Source of the DNA: Gnetum montanum
Taxonomy: Eukaryota; Streptophyta; Gnetopsida; Gnetales; Gnetaceae
Assembly: GCA_015680685.1 (NCBI GenBank)
Contig: MNCI01036682.1
Coordinates: forward strand, 62,001 to 126,000
Direction of reading: 5' to 3'
Length of the DNA: 64,000 bases
The position numbers and the translations under genes are program-made. The notes below the pieces were generated by a model. The model was given only the letters and a program-made list of their open reading frames with translations, was not told the origin of the DNA and searched no databases. Shown piece after piece: positions 1 through 11,559 of this stretch. Each line of letters starts with the position of its first letter. Position 1 is the first letter of the stretch.

Positions 1-1
1 C

Positions 2-727
2 CATTTAGCCAGGGAGAATCAAACCCTCTTAATGGAGGAGGTATGCACCATCTGCCAAAAGATGACCATCAAAATAAGCGCATGGCAAAATGAGGCTAAA
101 TGGCATGAAAAGCTCAAGGAGCAGTTCCGGGACCAGGTGGGGATGTACAAATAGATCATTGAGAAGGAAATCCATATGGCCAAAGCTCACATCAACGCTA
201 TCAGTGCTCAACACACTAACTGGCAGGCCATACTAGACACATACGCATTGGTCCACCAAGCGAAAGTTAAGAACCAAGACCTGCAGATCTATGATCTTAT
301 AGAATACATGGAGTTGGAAAACCTATGGTATGCCAACCTTACCATGTTAACAACAGGGTGCCCGAGAACAGAGCTCAAGCAACAGGTAGCCACCACCTAT
401 AGAAAATATGAAATAGAATTTGTAGAGCATAAGAAGATACTACAAAAACTAGAGATTGCAAATTCTGAACTTAAGGTGGTTAAAACAAGCTACCAAGGAC
501 AACAAGGTATCATAATAGATTTGGCTCGATGGCTTGTAGATTTCCAAGAATATAGAGACAAAGCTAGAGTCTACGAGGAGGAACGATGGGTGTTTGTGGC
601 TTGGTATGTCAAGGCAAATCAAATGTTTCTGCAACTACCTTGCTCATGGGAAGTGCCGACTCCATCAAACATTAGAACATTAGCATGGTCAGTGCAAGAC
701 CCCCAAATTGAAGAGGAGAGCCTCTAG
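2..727 (+). pseudogene. Extra ORF in env position of the Athila-like element, coiled-coil rich, one internal stop
   Basis: An open frame runs from the window edge to an in-frame TAG at 152-154. It then continues as 183 residues from Met176 to a TAG at 725-727, and as a short Pro-rich tail (EEPPPPRTT) to a TGA at 818-820. The product is charged and helix-prone (many Glu, Lys and Gln in heptad-like spacing) with a Trp-rich stretch near the end (VAWYVKANQMFLQLPCSWEV). Related sequence is present on the minus strand at 57360-60330 and 22800-25160; the tail DKGK.PME.PPP is visible in this copy and near 22870, and PPPPRT near 57400. It lies just 5' of the polypurine tract, where Athila elements often carry an env-like ORF. 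I do not recognise a named domain, so function is unknown. The N-terminus is outside the window. Confidence 0.6.
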
Positions 728-816
728 GCCATACTTCAACACCATCAAGTTCCAAGACCTGGAGCACAAGACAAGGGAAAGACACCCATGGAGGAGCCAC
801 CACCACCACGAACTAC

Positions 817-1014
817 ATGAGTTCTATCAATTTTGTAGCTATAGGATTTTCTTTAGCATTCTTTGTATTGTGTCTCAATTTTGTTTTGATTTCACACTAC
901 GGCATGAATCCATTCTTACCATTCAATAATCCCATACCTATCCACTATGTAATCAATGGAGCTTGTTCTCATTGTAACTCGAGGATGAATTTTCATTCAG
1001 TCGTGGGGGTATGA
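817..1014 (+). CDS. Short ORF with one predicted membrane segment, overlapping the stop of the upstream ORF
   Basis: A 65-codon frame starts at an ATG that overlaps the TGA closing the coiled-coil ORF's Pro-rich tail (ATGA at 817-820). Near its start it encodes a strongly hydrophobic run of about 20 residues (INFVAIGFSLAFFVLCLNFV). The frame runs into the polypurine tract. A membrane segment at the C-terminal side of an env-position ORF would fit an env-like product, but this is inference. The related copies near 22820 and 57320 show hydrophobic but interrupted translations. It could equally be chance in T-rich DNA. Confidence 0.3.
   Translation: MSSINFVAIGFSLAFFVLCLNFVLISHYGMNPFLPFNNPIPIHYVINGACSHCNSRMNFHSVVGV
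1000..1011 (+). other. Polypurine tract of the plus-strand Athila-like copy
   Basis: GTGGGGGTA sits immediately before the LTR's TGATGA start. The same tract, reverse-complemented, adjoins the 3' LTR of the element at 2417-11559. Confidence 0.7.
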
Positions 1015-1803
1015 TGAGCTATCATTTCGTCGGCGGCGATATCGCATACGTGATATCGCAGCCTATCTCCTCATCTATAAATAAGAGGTAGACAGGTTTG
1101 GTAGGTAGTTTATTAGTTCTTAGTTTTAAGTGTTTAGTTTCAAGAAGTTCTTCTCTTAACACTTTCCTCCCAGTGCATGCCCACAGTGTGGTGATTGTAA
1201 TTGTACGGCATCCTTATTCAAGTGTGACATACTTGGACACGCACATGATTAGAAATAAAGATCTAGATTACTTCATCATTGCAGCATTCACTTAGTTTAA
1301 TTATTTATTTAATTATTATTTACTGCTTTCTTAGTTAATATTTCTTCACCCTAAAATCTTGTTAAACGCGTAATGAGTACAACTTGATTACAAGCATTTA
1401 AGTGTGACTACTTGGTAACCCAGTAGCGTACCTAGGATCTTCGCTTGGTAATCCTACTGGTAGTCATGCACAAGGTCCAAGATGTGTATGGATGATTGAG
1501 GAACAAATACTCATCACACTTAGGCTAGCTTAGATTCTCTCTCACCCTCTCTCTCTTAGCCTAGTTAATATCATTTTCCATTACACCCAGGAGTAGCATT
1601 AGTATAGGAACACATCATACACCTCACTCTAGACTAAACCATACGTGATAAAGTTAACACTAGTCCAGATGGAAAGACAATGAATTATGACCTAAGGATA
1701 ACTATCTTGATACCACAACTAGTCCATCTGCGGAGTTTGACTAGATTGTGCATGAAACGCTCATATTATATGGTTGAGTGTAGGGGTACCTCGCCACTCA
1801 TCA
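1012..1803 (+). repeat. 3' LTR, Athila-like family, 792 bp
   Basis: It starts TGATGAGC after the polypurine tract and ends CACTCATCA. Its last 120 bases match the ends of the LTRs at 2417, 10690 and 21692 in reverse complement, including a GGTTG.G..TA..GGTACCTC block. A TATA box lies about 65 bp in. The U3 carries repeated GATATC motifs, one within GCGATATCGC. Confidence 0.8.
1076..1083 (+). promoter_or_regulatory. LTR TATA box
   Basis: TATAAATA is at the position expected for the LTR promoter. The same box, correctly oriented, occurs in the other family-1 LTRs (3166-3173, 22492-22499, 25265-25272, 56986-56993). Confidence 0.6.
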
Positions 1804-2411
1804 AATTTTGAACTCAACTTGACATCCAAAAGGAGCTTATGGATGTTTGTGAAACTCAAATTAAGGAAGAAAAATTTTGTTATTTTTTATGTGAATTATA
1901 CCAACCTTTGTACCTAAAGCAAAATCTACTTGATATGCAAGTTGATCCTCTACCTTTGTTAGCAATACAAGGATGTAGAGTTGATCCTTTACACCTAAGA
2001 GACGACTACTTTATACCTTGGGAAAATCACTTCCCATGCCTAGTGGTAGTCTAACACTAGCATGAACAAGGATCTTTGAGATTTTAACCTTATTATGACA
2101 TCATCCCAATCCTCAATTGATGGGGCAAACCTATTGATTTTTTCCTTTAAAAGTAATCTATCTTGGATTCAATTAATGCCATCTAGCCTATCATGCTTCC
2201 ACAAATTTTTATTTTATTTTATTTACAAGCAACATTAAAACTCCCAAACATTATGAGTCCCATGGAGAGGTGGAAATGCTAGGCCAGCCATCCCCGTAGA
2301 TCCACAAATATAGATCAATATGGTTTCATGGGTAAAATTCCTGATGAATAATGGCTTATATCTACAAGTATGCTAATCCTTTCAAGTATCCTCCTTGAAG
2401 GATGTGCCTTG
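1804..2411. other. Spacer between two elements, no gene recognised
   Basis: AT-rich sequence between the LTR end and the target duplication of the next element. A 71-codon frame at 1839-2054 has no recognisable features and contains near-repeats (GTTGATCCTCTACC and GTTGATCCTTTACAC). Confidence 0.5.
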
Positions 2412-2416
2412 CTAAT
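2412..2416. repeat. Target-site duplication CTAAT, left copy
   Basis: CTAAT directly precedes the TGATGA border of the element. The identical CTAAT follows the opposite LTR border at 11560-11564. Confidence 0.85.
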
Positions 2417-3285
2417 TGATGACGGTGAGGTACCCTTATGCCCAACCATATGAATCATAAGTGTTCACGCATGATCAGGTCAAATTCCACATACCTTAAG
2501 TTCCTAAGTACACTGGTTCCAAGACATGAAATCTAATCGTGACAATCATTGTCTTCTCAACTACACCTATGGAGGTTACTTATATGGTTAAGTGTAATTA
2601 AGGCATATGATTTTGATTAATTTCTATTTTATTTTTCTATGATTAAGAACAAGTTGAAACTTAATTTATGAATCAATTTAACTAATCTAATTACTAATTA
2701 ATAACTAACTATCCTAACATAAGTATCCGATCCCACTTTCCGTGCACATCCTGAACATGTATAACACTGCTAGGTTACCAAATGTTAAGTGTTATTGGGA
2801 TTACCAAGAGTCATATGCATGCTTGAAGTGGTCATACTCATGTGCTTAATTAATCGCTATTTAATCTAGTTAGCTTACTTTAGCTTAATTACTTGAGAGT
2901 ATCAAAGGAAATTACATAAAACATTAAATGCATAACTAAAGTATTTAAGTTAGTCAAGGTGCTACAAGGTTTGATCAGAAAGTTCATCTTTATTGCTACA
3001 CACACGATCATGCTGAGGTATAATAATGCTTGAATAAAGATCCATACACTCAATGACTCTTGCTACAGGCACTTTGGAAAATATTCTAACTCTAGAGAAA
3101 ACAGACTATAAAAACCCTGCTATGCTATGAGAAAAAACTATATTGAAATCATGTGCCCAGAACTATATTTATAGGCCAGCACATACCCTACGATATCAAA
3201 TATTCGACATCACATCTTAGGGCTTGATATTGGATACTTGACATTGCGGCTCTGATATCAAAGAACCACCAAATATGATTCATCA
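2417..3285 (-). repeat. 3' LTR of the complete Athila-like element
   Basis: Starts TGATGACGGTGAGG and ends GATTCATCA on the plus strand (TG...CA). It aligns along its whole length with 10690-11559, sharing blocks such as CCTTAAGTTCCTAAGTACA and CCCACTTTCCGTGCACATCC. The TATA box on the minus strand is at 3166-3173. Confidence 0.9.
3166..3173 (-). promoter_or_regulatory. LTR TATA box (minus strand)
   Basis: TATAAATA on the minus strand, about 115 bp inside the LTR's U3 start. It matches the position and orientation of the box in other family-1 LTRs. Confidence 0.55.
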
Positions 3286-3297
3286 TACCCCCACAAT
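3286..3297 (-). other. Polypurine tract
   Basis: Minus-strand TTGTGGGGGTA abuts the U3 start of the 3' LTR. It is identical in its G-run to the tract at 1000-1011. Confidence 0.75.
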
Positions 3298-4500
3298 TGA
3301 ATAAAAACTCATCCTCGAGTGAACAAGACGAGGAACAAGTTCCTTACAAAATATTAAGAAGGTATGGGATTATTGACTGACATGCAAATTGACTCAAACT
3401 AAACAAACATACTCTAAGTGCCCAAGTGTATGAATTTATAATTTTTTTTGACAAAATTTGACGTTCATGATAAGAGAAGTGAACACCCTGGACAAAACTA
3501 ACATCCAACTTGTTTGGTAGCTGAAGAGTGAGGGAGAAGATTTATTGATCATGAATGATCCTTATCACATGGTGTTGCAGCTTATCCTTTGTTGAAAATA
3601 GTCCCACTTCCAATCCACACTTCCCACTACGATCACAAAAAAATCACAGATTAGTGTGCAATGTATAACATATAGCTTTTAAGTAACTTGTCTCATTGAT
3701 GGTTACACTTGGCTAGGTTGTGATTATGATGGATTGATTCCTTTAATAGGGTTACTGGGAAGACTAAAAAATAGGGTTAAATGGATAAGCGGTCCGTTAT
3801 TAATTTCTAAAAAGTTCAAAAGTGATGAAATGCTTGAAGAGGATTAAAGAATTCACAATAATAAAAAGAGGATTTCATTAAAAAATATTGTGAAGATGCA
3901 CACAATTGAATGTCATTGATGGAGCACACAAAAGGATTTGATTGTGAGGATGTCTAAGGATAAAGAACTTAACTAACCCAACCAAAAGGTATGTAAGTGG
4001 GTCCTCACCAAAGAAAGCACATGCCCTTTATTGTCCTTGCATAACTTCAAATCGAGGAGTTCGTGGGCCTCATGGATGATTAATGATCATAGAAAGTCGA
4101 GTAGAAAAACCTTGAAGAAACTACCTAAGAATTTTGACACATCAAACCAAGAAATCAAACAAGAACATGAAATTGGCAGTGAGGTGAGACATGGAAAGCA
4201 TAGATGGATGAGAGAGATCGTGAAATGGAGTTCCCAATTAAGGTCACATGAAGTCCCTTGTGAATTTTGTTGGTAGTTAAATGACATGATAAAATCCATC
4301 TGTAGTCTAGACTAAAACCAACCACATACATTGACGTTGCATCGCCATCTCCCCCACAACTAAGTTGAAATAAGGAGATCCAAAAGATTGAGTATGGTTG
4401 TCCATCTGATGAGTTGTTTATTGCACTAACTTGCTTAGGCTCATGGAAAGGTTTGACTTGTTGTATGTTAACCAGCTATTTCTTATTTAGGATCTCAAGT
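3298..4500 (-). other. 3' noncoding interior of the Athila-like element
   Basis: No coherent coding frame. The stretch 3840-4300 is clearly related to 60850-61380 in the right-hand copy (shared phrases such as AAGCATAGATGGAT). It is therefore a conserved 3' untranslated segment between integrase and the polypurine tract. The frames at 4031-4299 on both strands are incidental. Confidence 0.6.
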
Positions 4501-4559
4501 TTGTAGAGCATCATGGCTCCAGAAGAAAAAGTTTTGTAAATTATATAAATTTCTTCTCA

Positions 4560-5560
4560 CAACATCTAAAACTTAGTTTGTTGAGGTACATGTGTGGGGT
4601 TCTAGTAGAGGACCTTATCTCCTAGTTGAAATTTGACTTTCCTAATTTTAAGGTCATGGCACTTTTTGTTGAATGGCTTGTGTAACTCATTAGATGACAG
4701 GGCCACAAATTGATTTTCATCTAGCAAGTTGAGGTTCATTAATCTTTCTTTTTGTTCTAGAATTAAGGCAATGTCAAGCTCACAAGTTGTTGAAAGTGTA
4801 CGAAGCTTGGATTGAATAGGAAGCGTTGGTAATTTTTTGTACACCAGCTCATAGGGAGAATAACCTATAAGAAGTTTCCATGTTAAGTAATAGGCCCAAA
4901 GGGCATCGTTGATTTTTGTGCTCGAGTGTTTCCTATATTTGCTGACAATTCTTGTTAGGATCTTTGTAATTTCCCTATTTGTAACCTCAGCTTGACCATT
5001 GGCTTATGTGTGGTAAGGTGTTGTTAGTTTATGTTCAACCCTCAAGTGTTATAGAAGCTTTCAAAAGGTAGTGCCTATGAAGTAGGTTCCGTTGTTAGAA
5101 ATTAATGCATGTGGCATACCAAACATGTTTATAACATTTTTTTGTACAAACCAAGTAGTAATAGAAGATGTACAATCAGTGATAACTACTGCTTCTACCC
5201 ATTTCATACAATAGTCAATAGTGACTATGATGTACACCTTTCCATTTGACATGAATGTGATGGGACCCATGAAATCAATGCCCTAAATGTCAAAGGATTT
5301 AAGTGGTTAGATACACTATTGAGGTCCCTCCATTCAAGCAATCATTTCATCATCTCATTGGCATCATTCACAAGAGTGGACAAATTGGTGAGCATCCCTG
5401 AAGATTTTTGGCCAATAATACCCTGCCATCAAGATTTTAATGGTTGTGCATCTCCTAGCATAGTGGTCTCCACAAGGACCCTCATGAGTGTCTTAGAGAA
5501 CACACAGTTGATCAACATTAGGGACATACCAACAAACTAGGTCATTGGTGCACACCTTAT
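4560..5560 (-). pseudogene. Integrase (Athila-like), broken
   Basis: Read on the minus strand from 5560 down: an HHCC zinc-finger remnant (about 5480-5330; HEGPCGDH, then GYYWPKIF and CEXCQ); the catalytic core (5270-5061; MGPITF, DYCMKWVEAV, FGMPHALISNNGTYF, the last with Asn where Asp is expected); and a C-terminal part (4844-4602; LDENQFVAL, VKFQLGDKVLY). The core inserts element cDNA into host DNA. Stops and frame changes separate the parts, so no functional protein is expected. Confidence 0.8.
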
Positions 5561-5779
5561 AGAGATGTACATTGATCTCCATGAAACATTTTACTTGGTA
5601 AAGAAACTATTGTTTCTTCTAGTGTACTAACCCTTGCAGCATCTCTTGAGTGAGAGGATAGGTGACCATTTAGGCTTATTGGGTAATTGTTCAGTTATAG
5701 CCTCAATAAAGAGGAGTTCATTAGGAAAGAGATTAGATAGTGAACTTTCTTTCTCTTTGTTATCCCATTGCAACCGATA

Positions 5780-6250
5780 CAAGTGATCAGCAACCACATT
5801 CTCAGTTCCTTTTCAATCTACCATCGTAAGATCAAATTTTTGTAAGATCACCAGCCATTGTATGACATGGGGGCTCACCATTGGCTTGTTCATGAGAAAG
5901 AAAATGGCACTATGGTTTGTATGCACAAACACATTGTATCCAAGCACATAATGCCTAGAATATTCTAGAGAAAACACCGCTACCATTAATTCTTTTTTTG
6001 TGGTGGTGCAATTCAATTATGCACTCACAATGCTTCAGCTTGCATAGTAGATGTAATATGGACATTTCTTATTGTCCAACTACATAAGCATAGCTCCCAA
6101 GGCATAATTTTATGCATCTATCATAACATGAAATTATTTAGACTAGTTGGATGCCTATAGAATTGGAGTTTCTACGAGTTTTTTCTTCAATTTTTGGAAT
6201 GCTTTTTCACATTCCTTAGTCTAAATAAATGGAGCATCTTTCTTTGTTAG
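5780..6250 (-). pseudogene. RNase H domain, broken
   Basis: The minus-strand frame at 6016-5813 encodes TTTKKELMVAVFSLEYSRHY followed by VFVHTNHSAIFFLM and IQWLVILQKFDL. This is the standard gypsy RNase H/connection signature in which the usual TDH has become TNH. The domain would degrade the RNA strand of the RNA/DNA hybrid. The frame is interrupted upstream and downstream. Confidence 0.8.
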
Positions 6251-6439
6251 CTCAACCAACAATTTTAGGATCTTAGAAAAATTTTCTATGAATCGTCAGT
6301 AGTTGCTAGTGTGTCCAAGGAATGATTGAACATCTTTTATAATTTTTGGTTAATGGGTAATTTCTTAGATGATCCTTATTTTTTCAAGTTCAATCTCAAT
6401 TCTTGCTTGTGAGATTTGATACCCAATACAATGTCCTCC

Positions 6440-7260
6440 TAGACCATCAGATGACTCTTTTGCTAATTGAGCCTAAGGTTTTTTTCAACACATATTTTCA
6501 GTACTTGGTCAAGGCAATCTAGGGCTTGCTCAAATATAGCCCCATAGGTAGAGAAGTCATCCATAAAGACTTCTACCCCACCACCAATTTGTTGTTGAAA
6601 AATGCTAAGGACTAGGCGTTGGAATGTAGCAGGAACATTGCACAAACCAAAAGGCATCTTGCAATATGCAAAGGTCCCCTAAGAACTCATGAATGTTGTT
6701 TTGGCCTAGTCCTCTAGCACAATCTAGATTTAGTTATAGCTATTATAACCATCCAAAAAACTATAGTGGCAATGCCCAAATATGGTATCTAACACTTGAT
6801 CAATGAATGGCAATGGGAAATGGTTCTTAAATGTTGCCATGTTCAATAGCTGAAAATCAATGCAAACCCACCACTTTCCATCTCTCTTTGGCACAATCAT
6901 GAGTGGACTAACCCACTTGCTATCAGTAATGAGATAAATAAACCCCACCTTGAGGAGTTTTTTGATTTCCTCCTTGATGATCTGCTTCAATTTGGGGTTC
7001 AATCACCTCTATGGCTGCCTCTTTGGCTTTATGGCTAGGTTAGTGTAGATACAATGTTGGCATATCCTATAATTAATCCATGTGAGTTTAAGATATGAAC
7101 AAGCCAAGGTTGTTGATCCATTTTCAATCACATTCAACAACATTTGTTTCTATTTTGGAGCAAGATTTTCATTGATTATTACTGGTTTCTCATTTTTTAA
7201 GAATACATATTCCATGCCTACAAGTAGAGTTTTTAACTCAAGAGGCTTTCTTTTTGAAAT
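6440..7260 (-). pseudogene. Reverse transcriptase (Athila-like), broken
   Basis: Minus strand. An N-terminal part near 7240-7100 (YVFLKNEKPVII), fingers/palm at 7002-6730 (SKWVSPLMIVPKRDGKWWVC, HFPLPFIDQVL, SFLDGYNSYN) and palm at 6657-6463 (MPFGLCNVPATFQRL, EVFMDDFSTYG). The catalytic FMDD is intact, but in-frame stops and a frame break lie between the two palm parts. FLDGY.SYN and FMDDF are typical of Athila rather than chromoviruses. Confidence 0.88.
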
Positions 7261-7503
7261 TTTTAGAAACTTCCAATTCTTTCCAATAGGTATCATCATT
7301 TGCATTATTAGAGAGTTGGTGATGAACTTGCTTTAGTTCATGCATGCCTATGACATATGCACATGTTAGGCTCTTGGTAGGTTCCATGCAAAGTGTGCTA
7401 CTTTTAGAATCAATGGTCAACCCTTTTGTGGCTATTGTATACAGACACCTTTGAATATTTGCTTCAAGTGCACATTACCTACATGCGAAAATGGATGCTC
7501 ATT

Positions 7504-8030
7504 TCATAGACTAGAGTTTCTACATGCAATTGCACCTTGTATCGTTGTACGTAATGCATGGAACTTCTTCTTGATCTTTTTGAATGCATTTTCCTTAAAT
7601 ATTTCTAGGGTAATATCTTTGATGCCCATTCTTGCATTAATAGTGCTTAGCCATTCCCTTTCCATAATGATTGGGAAGTTCCCCTTACAATTCTCAACCT
7701 TGATTACTAGGAAACTAGCAAGATAAGACCACCCATAGATAGTGGTCAAAATGTCTTTCTCTAATCCCAATGGAATAGTAATGGACTGGTCTACCAATTC
7801 AATTACATATTGCTCTTCTTGAGGGGTGGCAAGTTCCATGTAGTATACATCTCATGTGAAATCAAGTTGACATCAGAACCTGAATCAAGAAGAGCTTTAC
7901 ATGGCTCATTCCTAGCAATATGCAAATAAATAAGAGGAATCCTAGGATCGACTAATTTCCTAGGAAGGTTCCTAGCATGGATCCAATTAGATACGACATG
8001 AGTAAGCATGACAGTATGGATCCTAAGCAA
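7504..8030 (-). pseudogene. Aspartic protease (retropepsin) region, broken
   Basis: The minus-strand frame 8030-7803 has ARNEPCKALLDSGSDVNLIS, with an intact D-S-G triad. The frame 7839-7504 continues with DQSITIPLGLEKDILTTIYG and IIMEREWLSTINARMGI, matching the later part of Athila-type proteases (the family has a PLG..ED block and an LGRPFLAT-like segment). A frame shift lies between them. The protease would cleave the Gag-Pol polyprotein. Confidence 0.75.
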
Positions 8031-8229
8031 TATTTTCTTTAAAGGGAACTCGAAGGAATTAGATACAGAGGAAGATGGAGCAGCAGGGTTGCCAACTACA
8101 TGTGTATGTGAGGGCTTAGGTGGATTGTTGGGTCAAAAAAAGGATCTTTTTGTGTTCTATTATCCAAACCACTTGGTTGATGAATCGATTGTAGATTAAC
8201 TACCTTGGTAGCATTGCTTTGCTACTGTT

Positions 8230-10110
8230 GGGCTAGAAGTTCACTCTGCATGGATGGAGGAGGTGGTAGCTATGTTGAGGGTAGATGAATAGGTGCAGGA
8301 ATAGGAGGAGGATAAGGATAAAAGGTGGTATCCCTCCTTGAATGTGAAGAATGAGTTCAATAATATTTAAGAGGGTGTGAAAAGTAGAAACATGAATAGA
8401 AGAGTCACATGGAGGCAAAGGCTACTAAATGTAATATCCATATGGATCAAGTTGTTTGTAAGGGTATTGCTGCCTTGGCAGTGATAGCACCTATGATTAT
8501 GGTTGCTGCCATTGTTGGTATTGCTCCTATGGTTACGATGGAGTTCCACTTTGATAATACTATTATTGCTGGTGGAACTGCCTGGGATTGCCTTAAGGAT
8601 AAGGTAATCTTCTGGGTGTTTGCCTTTGTGCTAGTCGTGGATTCAAAGCATACACCCTAGACTCTTGTAAGTGCAACACAATGGGGAAACATCCCTTAGG
8701 ATGTTCATAATGGTAGATGTCACATCCACCATCATCATTTGATTCACTTTTTGCAACTTCCTCTACTACAATAATCTTGCCCTTATCTCTTTGATTGGCA
8801 CGTTCAGCTTCCTTGCACCTCTTGCAATCATGATCACTACTTTTTTCTTTAGACTCTTTAGGAATTTTCAAGACAACTTGAAATCTACTATCCATAGAGT
8901 CCCATAACTAGTCAACCTTGGCCGAAATTTTAGAGGTAAATTTTTGAATCGATAAGGTCTTACAGTTAATCACCTCATCAAGTGATGATTCCTCCTCACT
9001 ATCATAAAATCAAATCTTCCTCTTGCGAATGGAAGGATTGTGGTTGTACTCTTCTGCACTTTCATGTTTCCTCAACTCTCCTTATTCTTTTGCTACTTGA
9101 TCAATTAGCCTTTGGATTTGATGGGCTCTTAATTCTAACAATCACCCTTGGGCATAGATGCCAAGGGTTCTTCTCATTTCTGATAAGATCCCATCTACGA
9201 TATGATGAAGTTGCTCAAGTTGAGAATAACCATGGCTAGGACATTTATGCAATAAGGAATAGTATCGACCCATGGTGGCATCTAAGGGTTCATGTATTCC
9301 TTGTTTCCATCTTTGGATCTACATCCTTAAGTTAGATACTTGGGAGTAGGTTTGATACTTGTCATTAAAAAGTTCAAGCATTGACTTCACTATCTGATGG
9401 ATTTTAATTCTAAGGACTAGTACCAAATTTCTGCTTCTTTAATGAGTGCCCTAAGAAACAAATTAAGCTTTTTCCAATCATTTTCTATATTTTGCAAGGC
9501 ATAAGCATCGTGGAAAGATTGAATATGGTTCTATCAATTTGAGTTATATCTCCCTTCGAACCTAGGGATATTGTTCATGTCTAGCCTCTTGATCCAACTA
9601 TCCTTAACATGCCTTGTAGGAACTCGCACTGCCTTTGCAATGTTTAGCATGCCTTAGGTAGCAAACAAAGGCTCATCAAGGCCATGATTCTAGTGTGTAC
9701 AATGCCTTTTTGCTACCCATTCGTTCATGATAGCAGGTCTCTCTTGAACACCCATGCCCCAGGTCTTGACTTGCTCGACAATCCCTTTGATTATCTCAGT
9801 CTTGTCAGTCACCTTCATCATGACTGCACCTCCAACGGCTGTGTTCAAAGCTAGAAGAGGAAGATGATGATGATGAAGCTGAAGAGGGAAGAGGACTAGC
9901 ACCATCATAGTGCATGCTACCCCCTCTCTGATGATCGTGGCCATGATCATGATCTTGTTTCTTGTTTGCGTCCTTGCCTTAACTCTTCTCCTCAGATCCC
10001 CCTTTGTCATTGGATCTATTCTTGCTAGAACCCATATTATGGATCATGGACTACATGTTCTAGTTCTAACCTCCTTCACCAAAGTCAAAGAAAAAAGTTT
10101 CACTGACTGA
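8230..10110 (-). pseudogene. Gag region, badly decayed
   Basis: Between the protease and the primer site, the minus strand has scattered short frames (8549-8367 with CYHCQGSNT, a possible zinc-knuckle remnant; 8895-8593 with a Cys/Lys/Glu-rich segment; 10010-9690). Position alone makes this gag. No continuous capsid core can be read. Gag would form the particle that packages element RNA. Confidence 0.55.
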
Positions 10111-10669
10111 AAACCCCCCAAAGAAGGGTTCTCCACCATATTTTTGGTACATTAGGTATGGGGAATCATTAAACCACTTTTCCTTCACAAATTCGTAACA
10201 CTGTTCTAGTTGTCGATCCCTTAGACGTTGTGCCTCAATGGGATGATAATCCTTAGCATCACTATCCTACACAACCTACTTAGCATGAAGTCCCTAAAAA
10301 ACTAATCATATAAGAGTTTGGTGGAGCATCATAGGAACTAATCAATTGGTTGGCAACACAATGTTGCCCTCCATGTCTCGCCACTACAACAGTTCATCCT
10401 AGTGTAGAATGAAGGTGAAATTAGGTACATACTCATCAAGATGAGCATATACCACTCTGTATTCTTGGGGCACTTGCTGATGTTCTCTGTTAGACTTGGG
10501 TGAAGAATCACTCCAGTGAGAAGAAGACATCTTGTGTTAGAAAATAAAAAACACAATGTGCTTCTTAAAATTGTTGTAGTTATTTTAATGTATGATATGA
10601 CTCTATGGTTTGTTTCAATGATTGTGAATAATGTTTCACTAGTCCTAGATAGCGCACATAACAACTAAA
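10111..10669 (-). other. 5' leader of the Athila-like element
   Basis: Sequence between the primer site and gag. The 108-codon minus frame at 10664-10338 shows no known motif and probably belongs to untranslated leader. Confidence 0.4.
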
Positions 10670-10689
10670 TGTTCCCAGCAACGCATCAA
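10670..10689 (-). other. Primer-binding site, tRNA-Asp-like
   Basis: Directly inside the 5' LTR the minus strand reads TTGATGCGTTGCTGGGAAC. This is a mutated version of the TGGCGCCGTTGCCGGGGA site, complementary to the 3' end of plant tRNA-Asp, used by Athila elements (family knowledge). Confidence 0.6.
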
Positions 10690-11559
10690 TGGTGAGCGGT
10701 GAGGTCCCCTTATGTCAAACCATACAAATCACAAGTGTTCACACACAATCTGGTTGAATTCCATAGACCTTAAGTTCCTAAGTACATTGGTTCTAGGACG
10801 TGAAATCTAATCGTGACAATCATTATCTTCTCAAATACACTTGTGGAGCTTAATTATATGGTTAAGTGTAATTAAGACATATGATTTTGATTATTTTGTA
10901 TTTTATTTGTCTACGATTAAGAACAGTTTGAAACTTAATTTATGAATCAATTTAACTAATGTAATTGCTATTTAATAACTAACTATCCTAACATAAGTAT
11001 CCAATCCCACTTTCCGTGCACATCCTGAACACATATAATGTTGCTAGGTTACCAAACATTAAGTGTTGCTAGGATTACCAAAAGTCATATGCATGCTTGA
11101 AGTAGTTGTACTTATGTGCTTAATTAACTGCTATTTAATCTAGTTAGCTTACTTTAGCTCAATTACTTGAGAGTATCAAAGGAAATTGCATAAAACATTA
11201 AATGCATAAATAAAGTATTTAAGCTAGCCAAGGTGTTATAAGTTTTGATTAGAAAGCTTGTCTTTATTGCCGCACACACTACTATGCTTAGGTACAATAG
11301 TGCTTGAATAAAGATCTGTACACTTAATGACTCCTACTACAAGAACTTTGGAAAATATTCTAACTCTGGAGAAAACAAACTGCAAGACTCTACTATGTTA
11401 TGACAAAAAACTATATCGAAATTGTGTGCCCAAGTGCTATATTTATAGGCTAGCACATACCCTACAATATCAAATATCCAACATCACATCTTGAGGCCCG
11501 ATATCTGATACCCAACATTGTGGCTTTGATATCAGAGCACCACACAATACAATTCATCA
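10690..11559 (-). repeat. 5' LTR of the complete Athila-like element
   Basis: 870 bp, TGGTGAGCGGTGAGG ... AATTCATCA on the plus strand, aligned end to end with 2417-3285. It is followed at once by the CTAAT target duplication. Confidence 0.9.

Larger units (their letters stand above)
1..1803 (+). mobile_element. 3' end of an Athila-like Ty3/gypsy element (plus-strand copy)
   Basis: The window opens inside an element read on the plus strand. In order it shows a coiled-coil ORF, a polypurine tract, and a complete 792-bp LTR beginning TGATGAGC and ending CACTCATCA. The LTR end and the sequence before the tract match the complete minus-strand element at 2417-11559. Gag and pol lie outside the window to the left. 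Family assignment rests on this LTR/tract similarity plus the pol of the sister copy. Confidence 0.8.
2417..11559 (-). mobile_element. Complete, decayed Athila-like LTR retrotransposon, 9.1 kb
   Basis: LTRs of 869 and 870 bp in direct orientation flank a minus-strand interior in the order primer site, gag, protease, RT, RNase H, integrase, 3' noncoding region, polypurine tract. A perfect 5-bp target duplication CTAAT brackets it. RT signature residues (MPFGLC, VFMDDF, SFLDGYNSYN) and the tRNA-Asp-like primer site point to the Athila branch of Ty3/gypsy. Every coding segment is broken by stops or frameshifts, and by eye the two LTRs differ at roughly one base in ten, so the insertion is old. 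Unlike its relatives in this window it lacks the env-position coiled-coil ORF. Confidence 0.9.

Noticed and set aside
7082-7726. Plus-strand frames of 84 and 91 codons
   Set aside because: They lie opposite protease and RT sequence of the Athila-like element and have no motif of their own.
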